DNA from: VXYK01 sp965221585
GTDB lineage: Bacteria; Actinomycetota; Acidimicrobiia; Acidimicrobiales; Aldehydirespiratoraceae
Length of the DNA: 64,000 bases
Assembly (NCBI GenBank): GCA_965221585.1
Contig: OZ244898.1
Coordinates: 806,001-870,000, forward strand
Reading direction: 5' to 3'
The translations under genes and the position numbers were made by a program. Below, piece by piece: positions 16,344 through 25,702 of this stretch. The notes beneath the pieces were generated by a model that had not been told where the DNA came from, searched no databases, and was given only the letters and a program-made list of their open reading frames with translations. Within the stretch, counting starts at the first letter, position 1. The number at the start of each line of letters is the position of its first letter.

Positions 16344-17873
16344 GTGATGGGCGAGTTGCTAGGGTCACCTGCGATGGGCGAAAGCCATGATTGGGGTGAA
16401 ACCCTCGACGATCTGCAGGCGCGCCGGGAAAATGCGCTGGCGATGGGCGGCGCCGAGAAGTTGGCTGCCCGCTCCGCGTCGGGGCGCCTTGATGCTCGCT
16501 CCCGGATAGCGACGCTGCTCGACGACGACTCGTTCACCGAGATCGGCACTCTGGCTGGCGGCAAGGCCCCGGCCGATGCCCTGGTCGCCGGTGTGGGAGC
16601 GATAGATGGTCGGCCTGTGGCCGTCGGCGCGGAGGACTTCACCACCATGGGCGGTTCGATCGGTGCGGCCGCCTCCCGCAAACGCTGGCGCATTGCTGAT
16701 ATCGCACACCGGGAACGCATCCCCTTGGTGATGCTGTTGGAAGGCGCCGGTCACCGGCCCCCGAAACCCGGTGATCCCGCTGGTGGTGGCCCTGGTGATC
16801 TCCAGGCGCAGGGACGGCTCTCGGGTTATGTGCCGATGGTGTGCGCGGTGATGGGTTCGTCGGCCGGTCACGGTGCGATCACCGCGCCGCTGTGCGACTG
16901 GTCGGTGATGACTACCGACGCCGCCATTTTCACGGCCGGTCCGCCTGTGGTGAAGGCGTCGCTGGGTGAGGATGTGTCGAAGTCCGATCTGGGCGGCCCT
17001 GCAGTCGCGATTGCCAGCGGTGTGGTGCACAACGTAGCTGCCGACGACGCATCATTGCTGGCTGATGTACGTACGTACCTGGGGTTCTTCGGCTCATCCG
17101 CGTGGGAGCAGCCGCCCTGGTGCGACACCGGCGACCTCGGCCCGAGACGCTTGGAGGACATGCTCGAGATCGTTCCTCGTGACGGTTCGGTGGCCTACGA
17201 CATGCGCCTGGCGGTGAGTCGAGTGGTTGACGGAGGCGGGTTCTTCCAGATCCAGCCCGATTTCGGACCCTCAATCGTCTGTGCACTTGCTCGAATCGGG
17301 GGCAGCGCGGTGGGGGTTGTCGCCAATCAACCCGCGGTGATCGCTGGTTCGATCGATGTTGACGCGGCCGACAAGGCAGCCCATTTCATCGAGGTTTGTG
17401 ACAGTTTCCATCTGCCGTTGGTGTTCTTGACCGACAATCCTGGGGTGCTGGCCGGAACCGCGTCGGAACGTGCCGGAATCCTGCGGGCGGGCGCGCGCAT
17501 GTTCACCGCGCAGACCCGAGCCTCGACGGTCAAGATCCAGGTGACGATGCGTAAGGCCTATGGTTTCGGCTCGTGCGTGATGGCGATGAACGCCTTCGAC
17601 AATCAAACGCTGTCATACGCATTTCCGGGCGTGACGATGGGTGCTATGGGATCGGCGGGCGCAAGCGACGCGGTCGGTGCCGATGCTCTCACCCGTGAAC
17701 AGCTTCGGCAGGCCGAGTTGGAGTCGAGTTACCGTTCGGCGTCTGGACTCGGTTTCGACGAGTTGATCGACCCGCGTGATCTTCGCAATGCGATCCTCGC
17801 CGGTCTTGAGGCGAGCGCTCGTCGTCGCATGGAGTCGCCTGAGCCCAAGGCACGGGTCGGAATCACCCCCTGA
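16344..17873 (+). CDS. Acyl-CoA carboxylase beta (carboxyltransferase) subunit
   Basis: About 509 aa, the normal length for PccB/AccD-type carboxyltransferases, which move CO2 from biotin to an acyl-CoA. The N half has RLDARSRIATLLDDDSFTEI and a GAGHRPPK loop; the C half has FLTDNPGVLAGTASERAGILRAGARM and MRKAYGFGSCVMAMNAF, the conserved acyl-CoA/biotin site region. No biotin carboxylase or biotin carrier subunit lies in the window, so its partner must be elsewhere. Start choice is uncertain: GTG 16344, ATG 16347 and ATG 16374 are in frame with no strong ribosome site. It is co-directional with the CoA-transferase. Confidence 0.88.
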   Translation: MMGELLGSPAMGESHDWGETLDDLQARRENALAMGGAEKLAARSASGRLDARSRIATLLDDDSFTEIGTLAGGKAPADALVAGVGAIDGRPVAVGAEDFTTMGGSIGAAASRKRWRIADIAHRERIPLVMLLEGAGHRPPKPGDPAGGGPGDLQAQGRLSGYVPMVCAVMGSSAGHGAITAPLCDWSVMTTDAAIFTAGPPVVKASLGEDVSKSDLGGPAVAIASGVVHNVAADDASLLADVRTYLGFFGSSAWEQPPWCDTGDLGPRRLEDMLEIVPRDGSVAYDMRLAVSRVVDGGGFFQIQPDFGPSIVCALARIGGSAVGVVANQPAVIAGSIDVDAADKAAHFIEVCDSFHLPLVFLTDNPGVLAGTASERAGILRAGARMFTAQTRASTVKIQVTMRKAYGFGSCVMAMNAFDNQTLSYAFPGVTMGAMGSAGASDAVGADALTREQLRQAELESSYRSASGLGFDELIDPRDLRNAILAGLEASARRRMESPEPKARVGITP

Positions 17874-17924
17874 CCGGCTCTGGGCCGTTGGACCGGCAAC
17901 ATCCCGCGGCGTAACTTTGGGTCA

Positions 17925-18761
17925 ATGCTCAGCGCCGATGATCTGGCATCGTTCGACGAAGACGGGTTCGTGACGGTTGGTCGGGTGCTTGACTCGGAAC
18001 AGGTTGGCGAGCTGCACGAGCGCTTCGAGCGGCTGTTCTGCGGCGATTTTGAGACCGGTATCGCGCCCGACGAGGTCAACTGGCTGGAGGGTGAGAGCGA
18101 TCCGACGCTCACCCGGCAGATCTGCAACGCTTGGAAGGCTGACCGGTTGGTTGCCGCGACTGTCCTCGATGCGCGGTTTGGGAAGGCGACGGCCCAGTTG
18201 GCCCGCTGGCCCGGTGCGCGGGTGGTCCAGGACAACGTGATCTGGAAGCCGCCGGGGGCCAAGTCGCTGGGTTTTCATCGTGACAACGCCTATTTGGCCT
18301 GGTACACGCCTCAAGAGATGTTCTCGTGTTGGATTGCCCTCGACGATACGACTGCGGCGGGAGGCACGTTGGAGCTGGCCCGCGGGTCGCACCGTTGGTC
18401 GACCGAGACTGATCCGCAGGGTGAGTTCCACGCTCCCGACGACTACCGGTCGACGGTTTCGCAAGCCGCCGCCAACGCTGGTGTCGAGCTTGAGATAGCT
18501 GCGTTGGAACTTCGTGCCGGCGAAGCGGCGTTTCATCACGGATGGGCTTGGCATGGCTCGGGGCCGAACCGGTCCGGGACCCACCGACGGGCGCTGGTGC
18601 TGCACTGCGCGAGCAGCGACGCTCGTTTCAACCGCAGCGAGTTCGGGTCGGGCAACGGTCCGATCTACTCCCGCTACGCCCGGCTCGACGACGACGAGAT
18701 GGACGAGAACCATTTCCCGATCCTGTGGCGCGGCGACGGTTACCGCACTCCGGGTATCTGA
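17925..18761 (+). CDS. Phytanoyl-CoA dioxygenase (PhyH) family protein
   Basis: A 278-aa Fe(II)/2-oxoglutarate oxygenase of the PhyH family. The metal triad is visible: His118-x-Asp120 in GFHRDNAY and the distal His210 in AWHGSGPNRS. The 2-oxoglutarate-binding Arg is probably in the RRALVLH segment just after. Family members hydroxylate small molecules, classically phytanoyl-CoA at C2, but bacterial members vary widely. It begins 51 bp after the carboxyltransferase and 56 bp before the aldo/keto reductase, all on the plus strand. A role in branched or unusual acyl-chain breakdown fits the neighbourhood but is inference. Confidence 0.86.
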   Translation: MLSADDLASFDEDGFVTVGRVLDSEQVGELHERFERLFCGDFETGIAPDEVNWLEGESDPTLTRQICNAWKADRLVAATVLDARFGKATAQLARWPGARVVQDNVIWKPPGAKSLGFHRDNAYLAWYTPQEMFSCWIALDDTTAAGGTLELARGSHRWSTETDPQGEFHAPDDYRSTVSQAAANAGVELEIAALELRAGEAAFHHGWAWHGSGPNRSGTHRRALVLHCASSDARFNRSEFGSGNGPIYSRYARLDDDEMDENHFPILWRGDGYRTPGI

Positions 18762-18817
18762 ATTCGCCGCGCAGACCACACAGTTCGTGGTTCGGCACTG
18801 CTAGGGTCCGCGCCGGT

Positions 18818-19786
18818 ATGGAACAGATCGAACTCGCCGGTTTGGGTAAACCTGTCAGCCGGCTGGTGCACGGTTCAACAGGTTTGATGGGTTTTGATGA
18901 CACGGTCGCGTTTCCGGTGCTGGAAGCGGCGATCGAGGCCGGTATTAATGCGTTTGACACAGCCGCGGTGTATGCCTTCGATGGCCACAGCATGGATGCG
19001 ATGCTTGGCCGGTGGATAAAGGACCGCGGCGGATGCGATGACATCGTGGTGATTGCCAAAGGTGCTCATCCGGCACGACCAGACTGGCATCTCCCCCGGG
19101 TGAACCCGGCCGCGGTGGCCGCCGACATCGATCTGACCCGCGAACGGATGGGAATTGATCGTCTGGACCTCTGGTTGTTCCACCGAGACGATCCGACCGT
19201 AGACGTGGGACCCTTGGTTGAGGCTGCCACGGCGGCTGTTGACCGGGGCCACGTCAGTGCTTGGGGTGTGTCGAACTGGTCGGTGGCACGGATCAAAGCC
19301 GCGATCGACCACGCCACTGCTAACGGTCTGCGCGCGCCGGTCGTCAACAGTGTCCACTACAGCCTTGCGACTCAGCTCGACAGCCCGTGGGAGGACGTGG
19401 TCACCCTCACGGGCGAAGGGCAAGCGCCCGACCGCGAATGGCATTGTGACAGCGATGTGAAGGTGGTTGCGTGGTCGGCGCTGGCGGGAGGTTTCTTGAG
19501 CGATCGGGTCAACCGGGCAGACCTGGAAGGCGAGCCTGCTGCGCATTTGGCTGACACCGCGCGATGTTATTTCAACGAGGAGAACTGGCAGCGCCGGGAA
19601 CGGGCGGCTGAGGTGGGCCGCCGCATGGGTCTGAGCTTGAGCCAGATAGCGCTGGCCTGGGTTTTCGCGGCAGACTTCCGCCCGATGGCTATCGCCGGCA
19701 GTGTCACCCCTGACGAAGTCCGTGAGAATGTCACCGCTGCGGATGCTCGGCTGAGCGAAGCAGACATCGCCTATATCAACGGCTGA
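18818..19786 (+). CDS. Aldo/keto reductase
   Basis: A 322-aa TIM-barrel NADPH-dependent oxidoreductase. Features: GINAFDTAAVYAF with the catalytic Asp/Tyr pair, Lys in VIAKGAH, His in LWLFHRDDP, a GVSNWS block, and a C-terminal cofactor segment (MAIAGSVTPDEVRENV). An in-frame open stretch upstream overlaps the PhyH gene, so I place the start at ATG 18818, where the protein begins MEQIELAGLGKPVSRL, as expected for the family. No strong ribosome site is seen. The substrate is unknown. It ends 23 bp from the convergent serC gene. Confidence 0.88.
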   Translation: MEQIELAGLGKPVSRLVHGSTGLMGFDDTVAFPVLEAAIEAGINAFDTAAVYAFDGHSMDAMLGRWIKDRGGCDDIVVIAKGAHPARPDWHLPRVNPAAVAADIDLTRERMGIDRLDLWLFHRDDPTVDVGPLVEAATAAVDRGHVSAWGVSNWSVARIKAAIDHATANGLRAPVVNSVHYSLATQLDSPWEDVVTLTGEGQAPDREWHCDSDVKVVAWSALAGGFLSDRVNRADLEGEPAAHLADTARCYFNEENWQRRERAAEVGRRMGLSLSQIALAWVFAADFRPMAIAGSVTPDEVRENVTAADARLSEADIAYING

Positions 19787-19809
19787 ACACCGGCTCGATC
19801 CGGCCTTCC

Positions 19810-20931
19810 TTAAGAGAGCGCCGACACTACGAAGTCGAGGCAGGCGGTAAGGGCTTCGATGTCGCTGGGGTCGATGGCGGGGAACAGACCGATTCGGAGT
19901 TGGTTGCGGCCCAGGCTGCGGTATCCGAAAGTGTCGACAATGCCGTTCGCCACCAGCACGTCGTAGATCGTGTCGGCGCTGACCGCCTCCGAGAAGTCGA
20001 TGGTCGCGACGACTTTGCTCCGCTGCTGTGGGTCTTGGACGAACGGACTGGCGAAGTCGCGGCTCTCAGCCCACGAATACATGATCTCGGCCGATTGCGC
20101 GCTGCGGCCGGCGGACCAGCTCAGGCCTCCGTTCTCGTTGAACCAGTTGACCGTGTGTGCGGTCAGGAAAACGGTTGCTAGAGACGGCGTGTTGTAGGTC
20201 TGGTCCTTGCGGGAGTTGTCGATAGCCAGTTTGAGGTTGAGCGTCGGGGGAATCCAACGGTCGCTGGCGGCGATGCGTTCGACGCGTTCGATCGTGGCCG
20301 GTGACATCATCGCGATCCACAGACCCCCGTCGCCGGCCATCGCCTTCTGGGGGGCGAAATAGTAGGCATCCGTAGCGTCGCCGTCGAACATCAGACCGCC
20401 CGCGGCGGAGGTTGCGTCGACCAGCATCAGCGCGCCTTCGTCTTCGACCCGGGTCGGGTCCAGCATCACCCCTGTTGATGTCTCGTTGTGGGGATAGCAA
20501 TAGGCGTCGACGCCGTCCACGGGGACCAGCGGTGGGTGAGTCCCGTAATCGGAGGTCACCACCGAGGGGGCACGCAGATGCGGCGCGCCTTCGACGCTCC
20601 GCGCGAACTTTCCGCTGAACTCGCCGAAACTCAGGTGGTGGCTGCGCTCCTCGATCAAACTGAACGTTGCGCAGTCCCAGAAACCGGTGGCACCGCCGTT
20701 CCCCAGGACGACTTCGTAGCCGTCGGGTGCACGCAGCAACTCGGCGATTCCGTTGCGGAGTTCCGCCACTGCCAGGCGCACCGGCATCCGGCGATGCGAT
20801 GTCCCCATGTAGTCGGTGGCCCTCGCACTGAGGGCTTTCAGCGCATCTGGGCGGACTTTCGTGGGTCCGCTTCCGAACCGGCCGTCGACCGGGAGCATGT
20901 CGGCTGGAATGGTGATGTCTGGTATTGCCAC
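19810..20931 (-). CDS. serC: Phosphoserine aminotransferase
   Basis: A 373-aa class V PLP aminotransferase making 3-phosphoserine from 3-phosphohydroxypyruvate and glutamate in serine synthesis. It opens IPADMLPVDGRFGSGPTKVRPDAL and has LGNGGATGFWD, YCYPHNETSTGV and the PLP lysine at 196 in FAPQKAMAGDGG. This layout and length match the actinobacterial SerC type. I chose GTG 20931 because upstream residues are cysteine-rich and atypical; there is no clear ribosome site. serA lies 3.4 kb away on the other strand, and serB is not in the window. It is divergent from the aminotransferase gene at 21037. Confidence 0.93.
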   Translation of the reverse strand: MAIPDITIPADMLPVDGRFGSGPTKVRPDALKALSARATDYMGTSHRRMPVRLAVAELRNGIAELLRAPDGYEVVLGNGGATGFWDCATFSLIEERSHHLSFGEFSGKFARSVEGAPHLRAPSVVTSDYGTHPPLVPVDGVDAYCYPHNETSTGVMLDPTRVEDEGALMLVDATSAAGGLMFDGDATDAYYFAPQKAMAGDGGLWIAMMSPATIERVERIAASDRWIPPTLNLKLAIDNSRKDQTYNTPSLATVFLTAHTVNWFNENGGLSWSAGRSAQSAEIMYSWAESRDFASPFVQDPQQRSKVVATIDFSEAVSADTIYDVLVANGIVDTFGYRSLGRNQLRIGLFPAIDPSDIEALTACLDFVVSALS

Positions 20932-21036
20932 GGGACCAATCTTGACAGCAAAACAAGGGTTTCGGACGGCTAATCCGCGGAACTTCAGACAGAATTTTCC
21001 GCACAGCACGCGGGCATCTCGCTAGCGTCGGGCGGT

Positions 21037-22236
21037 ATGTCTACTGACCGCATCTCAGAGAGGGTGCAGGCCATCGCACCTTCGGCGACTCTCGCCGTAT
21101 CCAACAAGGCCAAAGCACTGCGGGCCGCGGGCGAACCGGTAATCGGTTTCGGGGCTGGGGAACCGGATTTCGCCACTCCTCAACACATCGTGGAGGCAGC
21201 CGTTGAAGCCTGCCGTAACCCGCAGATGCACAAGTACTCTGCTGTCGGCGGACTCCCCGAACTCAAAGAGGCGATAGCTGCCAAGACCCTGCGTGACAGC
21301 GGCCTTCAGTGTTCGGCCGCCGACGTGCTCGTGACCAACGGCGGCAAACACGCCGTGTACAACGCTTTCGAGGCTCTGTTGAACCCCGGTGACGAGGTGC
21401 TGCTTCCCACGCCGTATTGGACCACATATCCCGAGCCGATTGCGCTGGCCGGGGGCGTGACCGTACCCGTGTTGACCGATGCGCTCGGTGGTTTCAGAGC
21501 TTCGTTGGAGCAGCTTGAGGCCGCACGGACCGATAGGACCAAGGCACTCGTCTTCGTGTCGCCCTCGAACCCGACCGGCGCGGTGTATCCCCACGATGAG
21601 ATCGAAGCGATCGGTCGCTGGGCGGTCGAGCACGGTCTCTGGGTGATAACCGACGAGATCTACGAACACCTTGTGTACGGCGACAACGAGCATCACTCGA
21701 TGCCCGTGCTCGTGCCGGAGTTGCAAGACCGCTGCATCGTGTTGAACGGCGTGGCCAAGACCTACGCCATGACGGGATGGCGGGTCGGCTGGATGATCGC
21801 ACGGCCCGATGTGATCAAAGCGGCACAGAACCTACAGTCCCATTGCACCAGCAACGTCGCGAACGTCTGCCAGGCAGCGGCGCTAGCCGCGGTGTCGGGC
21901 CCGCTTGATGCGGTGCACGAGATGAAGGCGGCTTTCGACCGCCGACGCCGAGCGATGTACAGGATGCTGAGCGGGATCGACGGGGTGCTCTGCCCGGAAC
22001 CGCAGGGCGCCTTTTATGCCTACCCTGACCTCACAGGCGTGCTGGGCCGCGACTACAACGGTTCGGTGCCCTCCACGACGATGGAGTTGGCCGAACTGAT
22101 GCTGGAGGAGATCAAGGTGGCGATTGTGCCCGGCGAGGCGTTCGGTGTGGCCGGAGGGGCCCGGCTCTCCTTCGCGCTCGGTGATGACGACCTCGGCGAG
22201 GGCGTGGGTCGTATCGTCGAATTTCTCAACGGCTGA
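21037..22236 (+). CDS. Class I aminotransferase (aspartate aminotransferase-like)
   Basis: A 399-aa fold-type I PLP enzyme. It shows GFGAGEPDFATPQHI near the N terminus, SPSNPTGAVY, ITDEIYEHLVY with the cofactor-binding Asp, the PLP lysine at 241 in NGVAKTYAMTGWRVGW, and RLSFALGDDDL with the substrate-carboxylate Arg. This is the pattern of prokaryotic 1b-type aspartate aminotransferases (aspartate + 2-oxoglutarate to oxaloacetate + glutamate). Alanine or aromatic specificity cannot be excluded. The stop is followed only 4 bp later by the GTG of the peptidase gene. Confidence 0.9.
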   Translation: MSTDRISERVQAIAPSATLAVSNKAKALRAAGEPVIGFGAGEPDFATPQHIVEAAVEACRNPQMHKYSAVGGLPELKEAIAAKTLRDSGLQCSAADVLVTNGGKHAVYNAFEALLNPGDEVLLPTPYWTTYPEPIALAGGVTVPVLTDALGGFRASLEQLEAARTDRTKALVFVSPSNPTGAVYPHDEIEAIGRWAVEHGLWVITDEIYEHLVYGDNEHHSMPVLVPELQDRCIVLNGVAKTYAMTGWRVGWMIARPDVIKAAQNLQSHCTSNVANVCQAAALAAVSGPLDAVHEMKAAFDRRRRAMYRMLSGIDGVLCPEPQGAFYAYPDLTGVLGRDYNGSVPSTTMELAELMLEEIKVAIVPGEAFGVAGGARLSFALGDDDLGEGVGRIVEFLNG

Positions 22237-22240
22237 TCCG

Positions 22241-24229
22241 GTGGCCCCTTCCAAACGCGAGCACCGAGTCAGCCCCTTCGGGGCCTGGTCGTCTTCGATC
22301 AGCGCGGCCGACCTGGTAGGAGGGGCGGTCGGGGTTTCCGAGGTCAGAGCGGACCCCGTTGATGCCAGCTTGATCTGGTGGTCCGAGACCCGGCCCGAGG
22401 AGGGCGGCAGAACGGCGGTGATGCGTTACTCGATCCCTGAGGGGGAAACCATCGAACACACGCCCGCAGATGCGAACGTGCGCACGCTGGTCCACGAATA
22501 CGGCGGGGGAGCTTGGTGGCCCCATGACGGCCGACTCTTCTATGTCGACTTTGCCGACCAACGCCTTCGTGTGATCAGCCAGAGTGGCAGGGTCCGCTTT
22601 CTGAGCGATGAACCGACGCAGCCTCGAGCCGACCGCATCGCCGACGGTAGAGTCACCCCCGACGGCCTTTGGTGTGTGGTGGTCCGCGAGTGTCACCGCC
22701 CGGGTGGCGAACCGGTCAACGAAATTGTGGCCGTGCCGACCGACGGCACCGCTGAGATCAACGTCCTGTTCGACGATGCCGACTTCGTGATGTCGCCCCG
22801 CCTGTCGGTCGATGGCGATCGGCTGGCCTGGATCTCATGGGACCACCCGAACATGGGTTGGGACTCGACTCGGCTGCACATCGCCCGCTTTGCGCAAGGA
22901 CGCCTCGAAGGCGAGATCCTCACGGTCGGGGCAGAGGACTCGGCGAGCTACTGTGAACCCGACTTTGGCGTGAAGGGCCTTCGGGTGTGTTGCGATCACG
23001 AAGGCTGGTGGAACCTCTACGACGTGGACGTGACGAGCGGGGAGCTCTCCCGGGCGGTAGGCGGGCCCTTCGAGATCGCCACGCCTCCTTGGGTGTTCGG
23101 AATGCAACGCTGGACAGCACACGCCGACGGAAACGGCGACGAGCAGGTCTTCGCCGTCGCCGGAATGCCGACCGGCGACGAACTGATCGTCGACGGCAGC
23201 ACGTTGTCGTTGCCGGACAGCTCGATCAACTCGCTGTCAGCGGGATCCGGCGCCGTGGTGGCGGTCGGTTCGGGTTACGGCCACGAGACCGAGGTGATCA
23301 GCCTGCGCACGGACCGCGGTGCGTTGCACCGTGAAGTGATACGGCCTTCGAGGCCGCTTCCGTTCGAGAAGGGGTACCTTGTCGAACCCGAATGGATCAC
23401 GTTCCCAACTAGTTCCGGCCCCACCGGTTCCGACCCAGAAAGTGGCCCTGATAGCGGCACCGTGGCACACGGGCTGTTCTACCCGCCGACGAATCCTGAG
23501 TATTCCGGCCCCGAGGGTGAGCGCCCGCCGCTGATGGTGATGGCCCACGGTGGCCCGACGGCACAGGCCCGACGCGAGCTTCAACCGGGAATCCTCTATT
23601 GGACTTCGCGGGGTATAGCGGTGGTAGACGTCGACTATCGAGGCTCAACGGGGTACGGCACCGCCTATCGCAGAGCACTCGACGGACAATGGGGTGTCGC
23701 GGACGTTGCCGACTGCGTCGCCGCGGCGCAGTATCTGGCAAGTCGAGGCGATGTCGACCCCGAGCGGCTGATGATCCGCGGCGGCAGCGCGGGCGGGTTC
23801 ACTGTTCTGGCGGCGTTGGCTTTCCATGACGTGTTCTCGGCCGGAGCCAGCCGCTACGGCATCGCCGATCTCGAATCTCTGGCGACCGACACCCACAAGT
23901 TCGAGTCGCGTTACCTCGACACGCTCGTCGGTGCCTATCCCGAGCAGAGGGCCGTGTACGTGGAGCGTTCGCCGATCAACCATGTCGAGGCGATCGACAC
24001 GCCGTTGATCGTTCTGCAGGGAGCCGAGGACGTGATCGTGCCGCCGGCACAGGCGGAGATGATCGTCTCAGCATTGAAGTCCAAGGGCATCAAGGTTACG
24101 TACCTGCTGTTTCCCGACGAACAGCACGGTTTCCGCCAGGCCGACAACATTGTTCGTGCGTTGGAGGCCGAACTGGCGTTCTTCGGTGAAGTTCTCGGCT
24201 TCGACCCGGCTGGTCTCGCCGATGAATAG
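22241..24229 (+). CDS. S9-family (prolyl oligopeptidase/acylaminoacyl type) peptidase
   Basis: A 662-aa two-domain serine peptidase. The N-terminal ~400 residues are beta-propeller-like (VRTLVHEYGGGAWWPHDGRLFYVDFADQ; repeated short strand units). The C-terminal alpha/beta hydrolase has VMAHGGPTA, VDVDYRGSTGYG, the nucleophile Ser516 in RGGSAGG, an Asp in GAEDVIVPP and His629 in DEQHGF. No signal peptide is seen, so it is likely cytoplasmic and cleaves short peptides. The start is the GTG at 22241; an in-frame codon further upstream would overlap the aminotransferase by over 100 bp. Confidence 0.92.
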   Translation: MAPSKREHRVSPFGAWSSSISAADLVGGAVGVSEVRADPVDASLIWWSETRPEEGGRTAVMRYSIPEGETIEHTPADANVRTLVHEYGGGAWWPHDGRLFYVDFADQRLRVISQSGRVRFLSDEPTQPRADRIADGRVTPDGLWCVVVRECHRPGGEPVNEIVAVPTDGTAEINVLFDDADFVMSPRLSVDGDRLAWISWDHPNMGWDSTRLHIARFAQGRLEGEILTVGAEDSASYCEPDFGVKGLRVCCDHEGWWNLYDVDVTSGELSRAVGGPFEIATPPWVFGMQRWTAHADGNGDEQVFAVAGMPTGDELIVDGSTLSLPDSSINSLSAGSGAVVAVGSGYGHETEVISLRTDRGALHREVIRPSRPLPFEKGYLVEPEWITFPTSSGPTGSDPESGPDSGTVAHGLFYPPTNPEYSGPEGERPPLMVMAHGGPTAQARRELQPGILYWTSRGIAVVDVDYRGSTGYGTAYRRALDGQWGVADVADCVAAAQYLASRGDVDPERLMIRGGSAGGFTVLAALAFHDVFSAGASRYGIADLESLATDTHKFESRYLDTLVGAYPEQRAVYVERSPINHVEAIDTPLIVLQGAEDVIVPPAQAEMIVSALKSKGIKVTYLLFPDEQHGFRQADNIVRALEAELAFFGEVLGFDPAGLADE

Positions 24230-24298
24230 AATCGCCCGGTTGACCACTGGCCGAGGGCCGCGATCGGCCCGTGACAGAACAAGACGAAGGTGGTTTCG

Positions 24299-25255
24299 AT
24301 GAAGCGTGTTTTGATCTCCGAATCGATCGCTGAGGCGGGCCTGGACCTGCTCCGCTCGGCAGGCCACAACGTAGATGTACAGCTCGGCCTTTCCCCCGAC
24401 GGGCTGTGCGAAGCGGTGGCGGGGGCGTCGGCTCTGATCGTGCGCTCGGCGACTCAGGTCGACGCAGCTGTGCTGGCGGCCGGCACCGATCTGATTGTTG
24501 TGGGCCGGGCCGGTGTCGGTGTCGACAACGTGGATGTCGCCGAAGCCACAAAGAACGGCGTGACGGTTGTCAATGCGCCGCTGTCCAACGTCACCTCGGC
24601 AGCGGAACACTCGATGGCACTGTTGTTGGCGCAGGCTCGCAACGTGCCCCAGGCGCATTCGGCGATGCTGCAGGGCCGTTGGGAGCGTTCGCAGCACCAG
24701 GGAGTGGAGCTGGCCGGTAAGACGCTCGGCGTCATCGGCCTGGGCCGGATCGGTTCTCTGGTGGCGGAGCGTGCTCTGGCGTTCGGCATGAAGATCGTGG
24801 CGCACGACCCCTACATAACCCAGGAAGTCGCGGACCGGGTCAACGCCGAGCTGATAGCACTCGACGAGTTGATCGAACGCTCCGACTTTGTGACGCTGCA
24901 CCTGCTGAAGACACCGGAGACGGTCGGACTCATCAATGCTGAGTTGCTGGCCAAGGCCAAGCCGTCCCTGCGGATTGTCAACGTCTCACGCGGCGGCATC
25001 ATCGACGAGGAGGCCCTGGCCGAAGCGGTCCGGTCCAAGACGATCGCCGGTGCGGCAATCGATGTGTTCGACGTCGAGCCGGCGCTCGACTCGTCGTTGG
25101 TGGGCGTGGACGGGATCGTGGTGACACCCCATCTCGGCGCCAGCACAGCCGAGGCTCAACTCGCCGCCGGAGTCACCATCGCCGAACAGGTCCAACTGGC
25201 GCTCGCCGGGGAGCCCGTGCCCTTCGCGGTGAACCAACCCGGCGCGGTCGACTAG
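24299..25255 (+). CDS. serA: D-3-phosphoglycerate dehydrogenase, short form
   Basis: A 318-aa D-2-hydroxyacid dehydrogenase. It has the Rossmann block LGVIGLGRIGSLVAERA, the catalytic Arg in NVSRGGIIDEEAL, and the His in TPHLGASTAEAQ. It catalyses the first step of serine synthesis, 3-phosphoglycerate to phosphohydroxypyruvate with NAD+. Unlike the ~530-aa mycobacterial enzyme it has no intervening or ACT domain, so serine feedback by the usual site is not expected. ATG 24299 has GAAGGTGG about 6 nt upstream. The nearby serC supports the serine role; another D-2-hydroxyacid substrate is the alternative. Confidence 0.85.
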   Translation: MKRVLISESIAEAGLDLLRSAGHNVDVQLGLSPDGLCEAVAGASALIVRSATQVDAAVLAAGTDLIVVGRAGVGVDNVDVAEATKNGVTVVNAPLSNVTSAAEHSMALLLAQARNVPQAHSAMLQGRWERSQHQGVELAGKTLGVIGLGRIGSLVAERALAFGMKIVAHDPYITQEVADRVNAELIALDELIERSDFVTLHLLKTPETVGLINAELLAKAKPSLRIVNVSRGGIIDEEALAEAVRSKTIAGAAIDVFDVEPALDSSLVGVDGIVVTPHLGASTAEAQLAAGVTIAEQVQLALAGEPVPFAVNQPGAVD

Positions 25256-25307
25256 ACCAGCCGCCGCGTGCGCGGCCCGCATCCGCAAGCTCTAAGGCCG
25301 CGGTGCG

Positions 25308-25670
25308 TCAGCGCTGGGCTTTGCGGTATCCGTCTGCTTCAGCGTCGGCTTCGGTGGCGTAGCACCGGTCCGGAACCGTGCGGTCGTAGGAGCTTCCGCC
25401 CGGTACGTGGAAGATCTTCGAGGAACTCTTCGCTTTGATTGGATAGCCGGAAGGACAGGCCCCGTCGACCGGTTCGACCCCGCTTGGCGCGAACTCCACC
25501 GGACCGCTTCGGGGCGCTGGATCGTCGGTCTCTTCGAGGGGAGGCCAGGTGGCGGAACCGGCTCCCTCGCGCCGACGACTACGTGCGATACCTCGCACGA
25601 TGCCCACAGCTACACCCACGACAGCCCCGAATTTCAAGAGTCGTGCCATCCGAGCCAACACCGCGGTCAT
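25308..25670 (-). CDS. Small membrane-anchored protein with a C-terminal 'sunset'-like motif
   Basis: 120 aa. An N-terminal hydrophobic segment (LLKFGAVVGVAVGIVRGIA, residues 11-29) is followed by an Arg-rich stop-transfer stretch, so the protein is probably membrane-anchored. A Pro-rich linker leads to a C-terminal module running from ACPSGYPIKAKSSSKIFHVP to the end. I recall this pattern, GYPIKxxxxSxIxHxPGxxxYxRT...CYATEADAxAxGYRxA, as the actinobacterial 'sunset' domain, of unknown function. Two Cys (about 72 and 103) bracket the module. It is encoded on the strand opposite serA and upstream of leuD's stop, and looks independently expressed. Confidence 0.7.
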   Translation of the reverse strand: MTAVLARMARLLKFGAVVGVAVGIVRGIARSRRREGAGSATWPPLEETDDPAPRSGPVEFAPSGVEPVDGACPSGYPIKAKSSSKIFHVPGGSSYDRTVPDRCYATEADAEADGYRKAQR

Positions 25671-25702
25671 GGCTTCGAGGGTATCGGATCCTTCGCGGCG
25701 TT

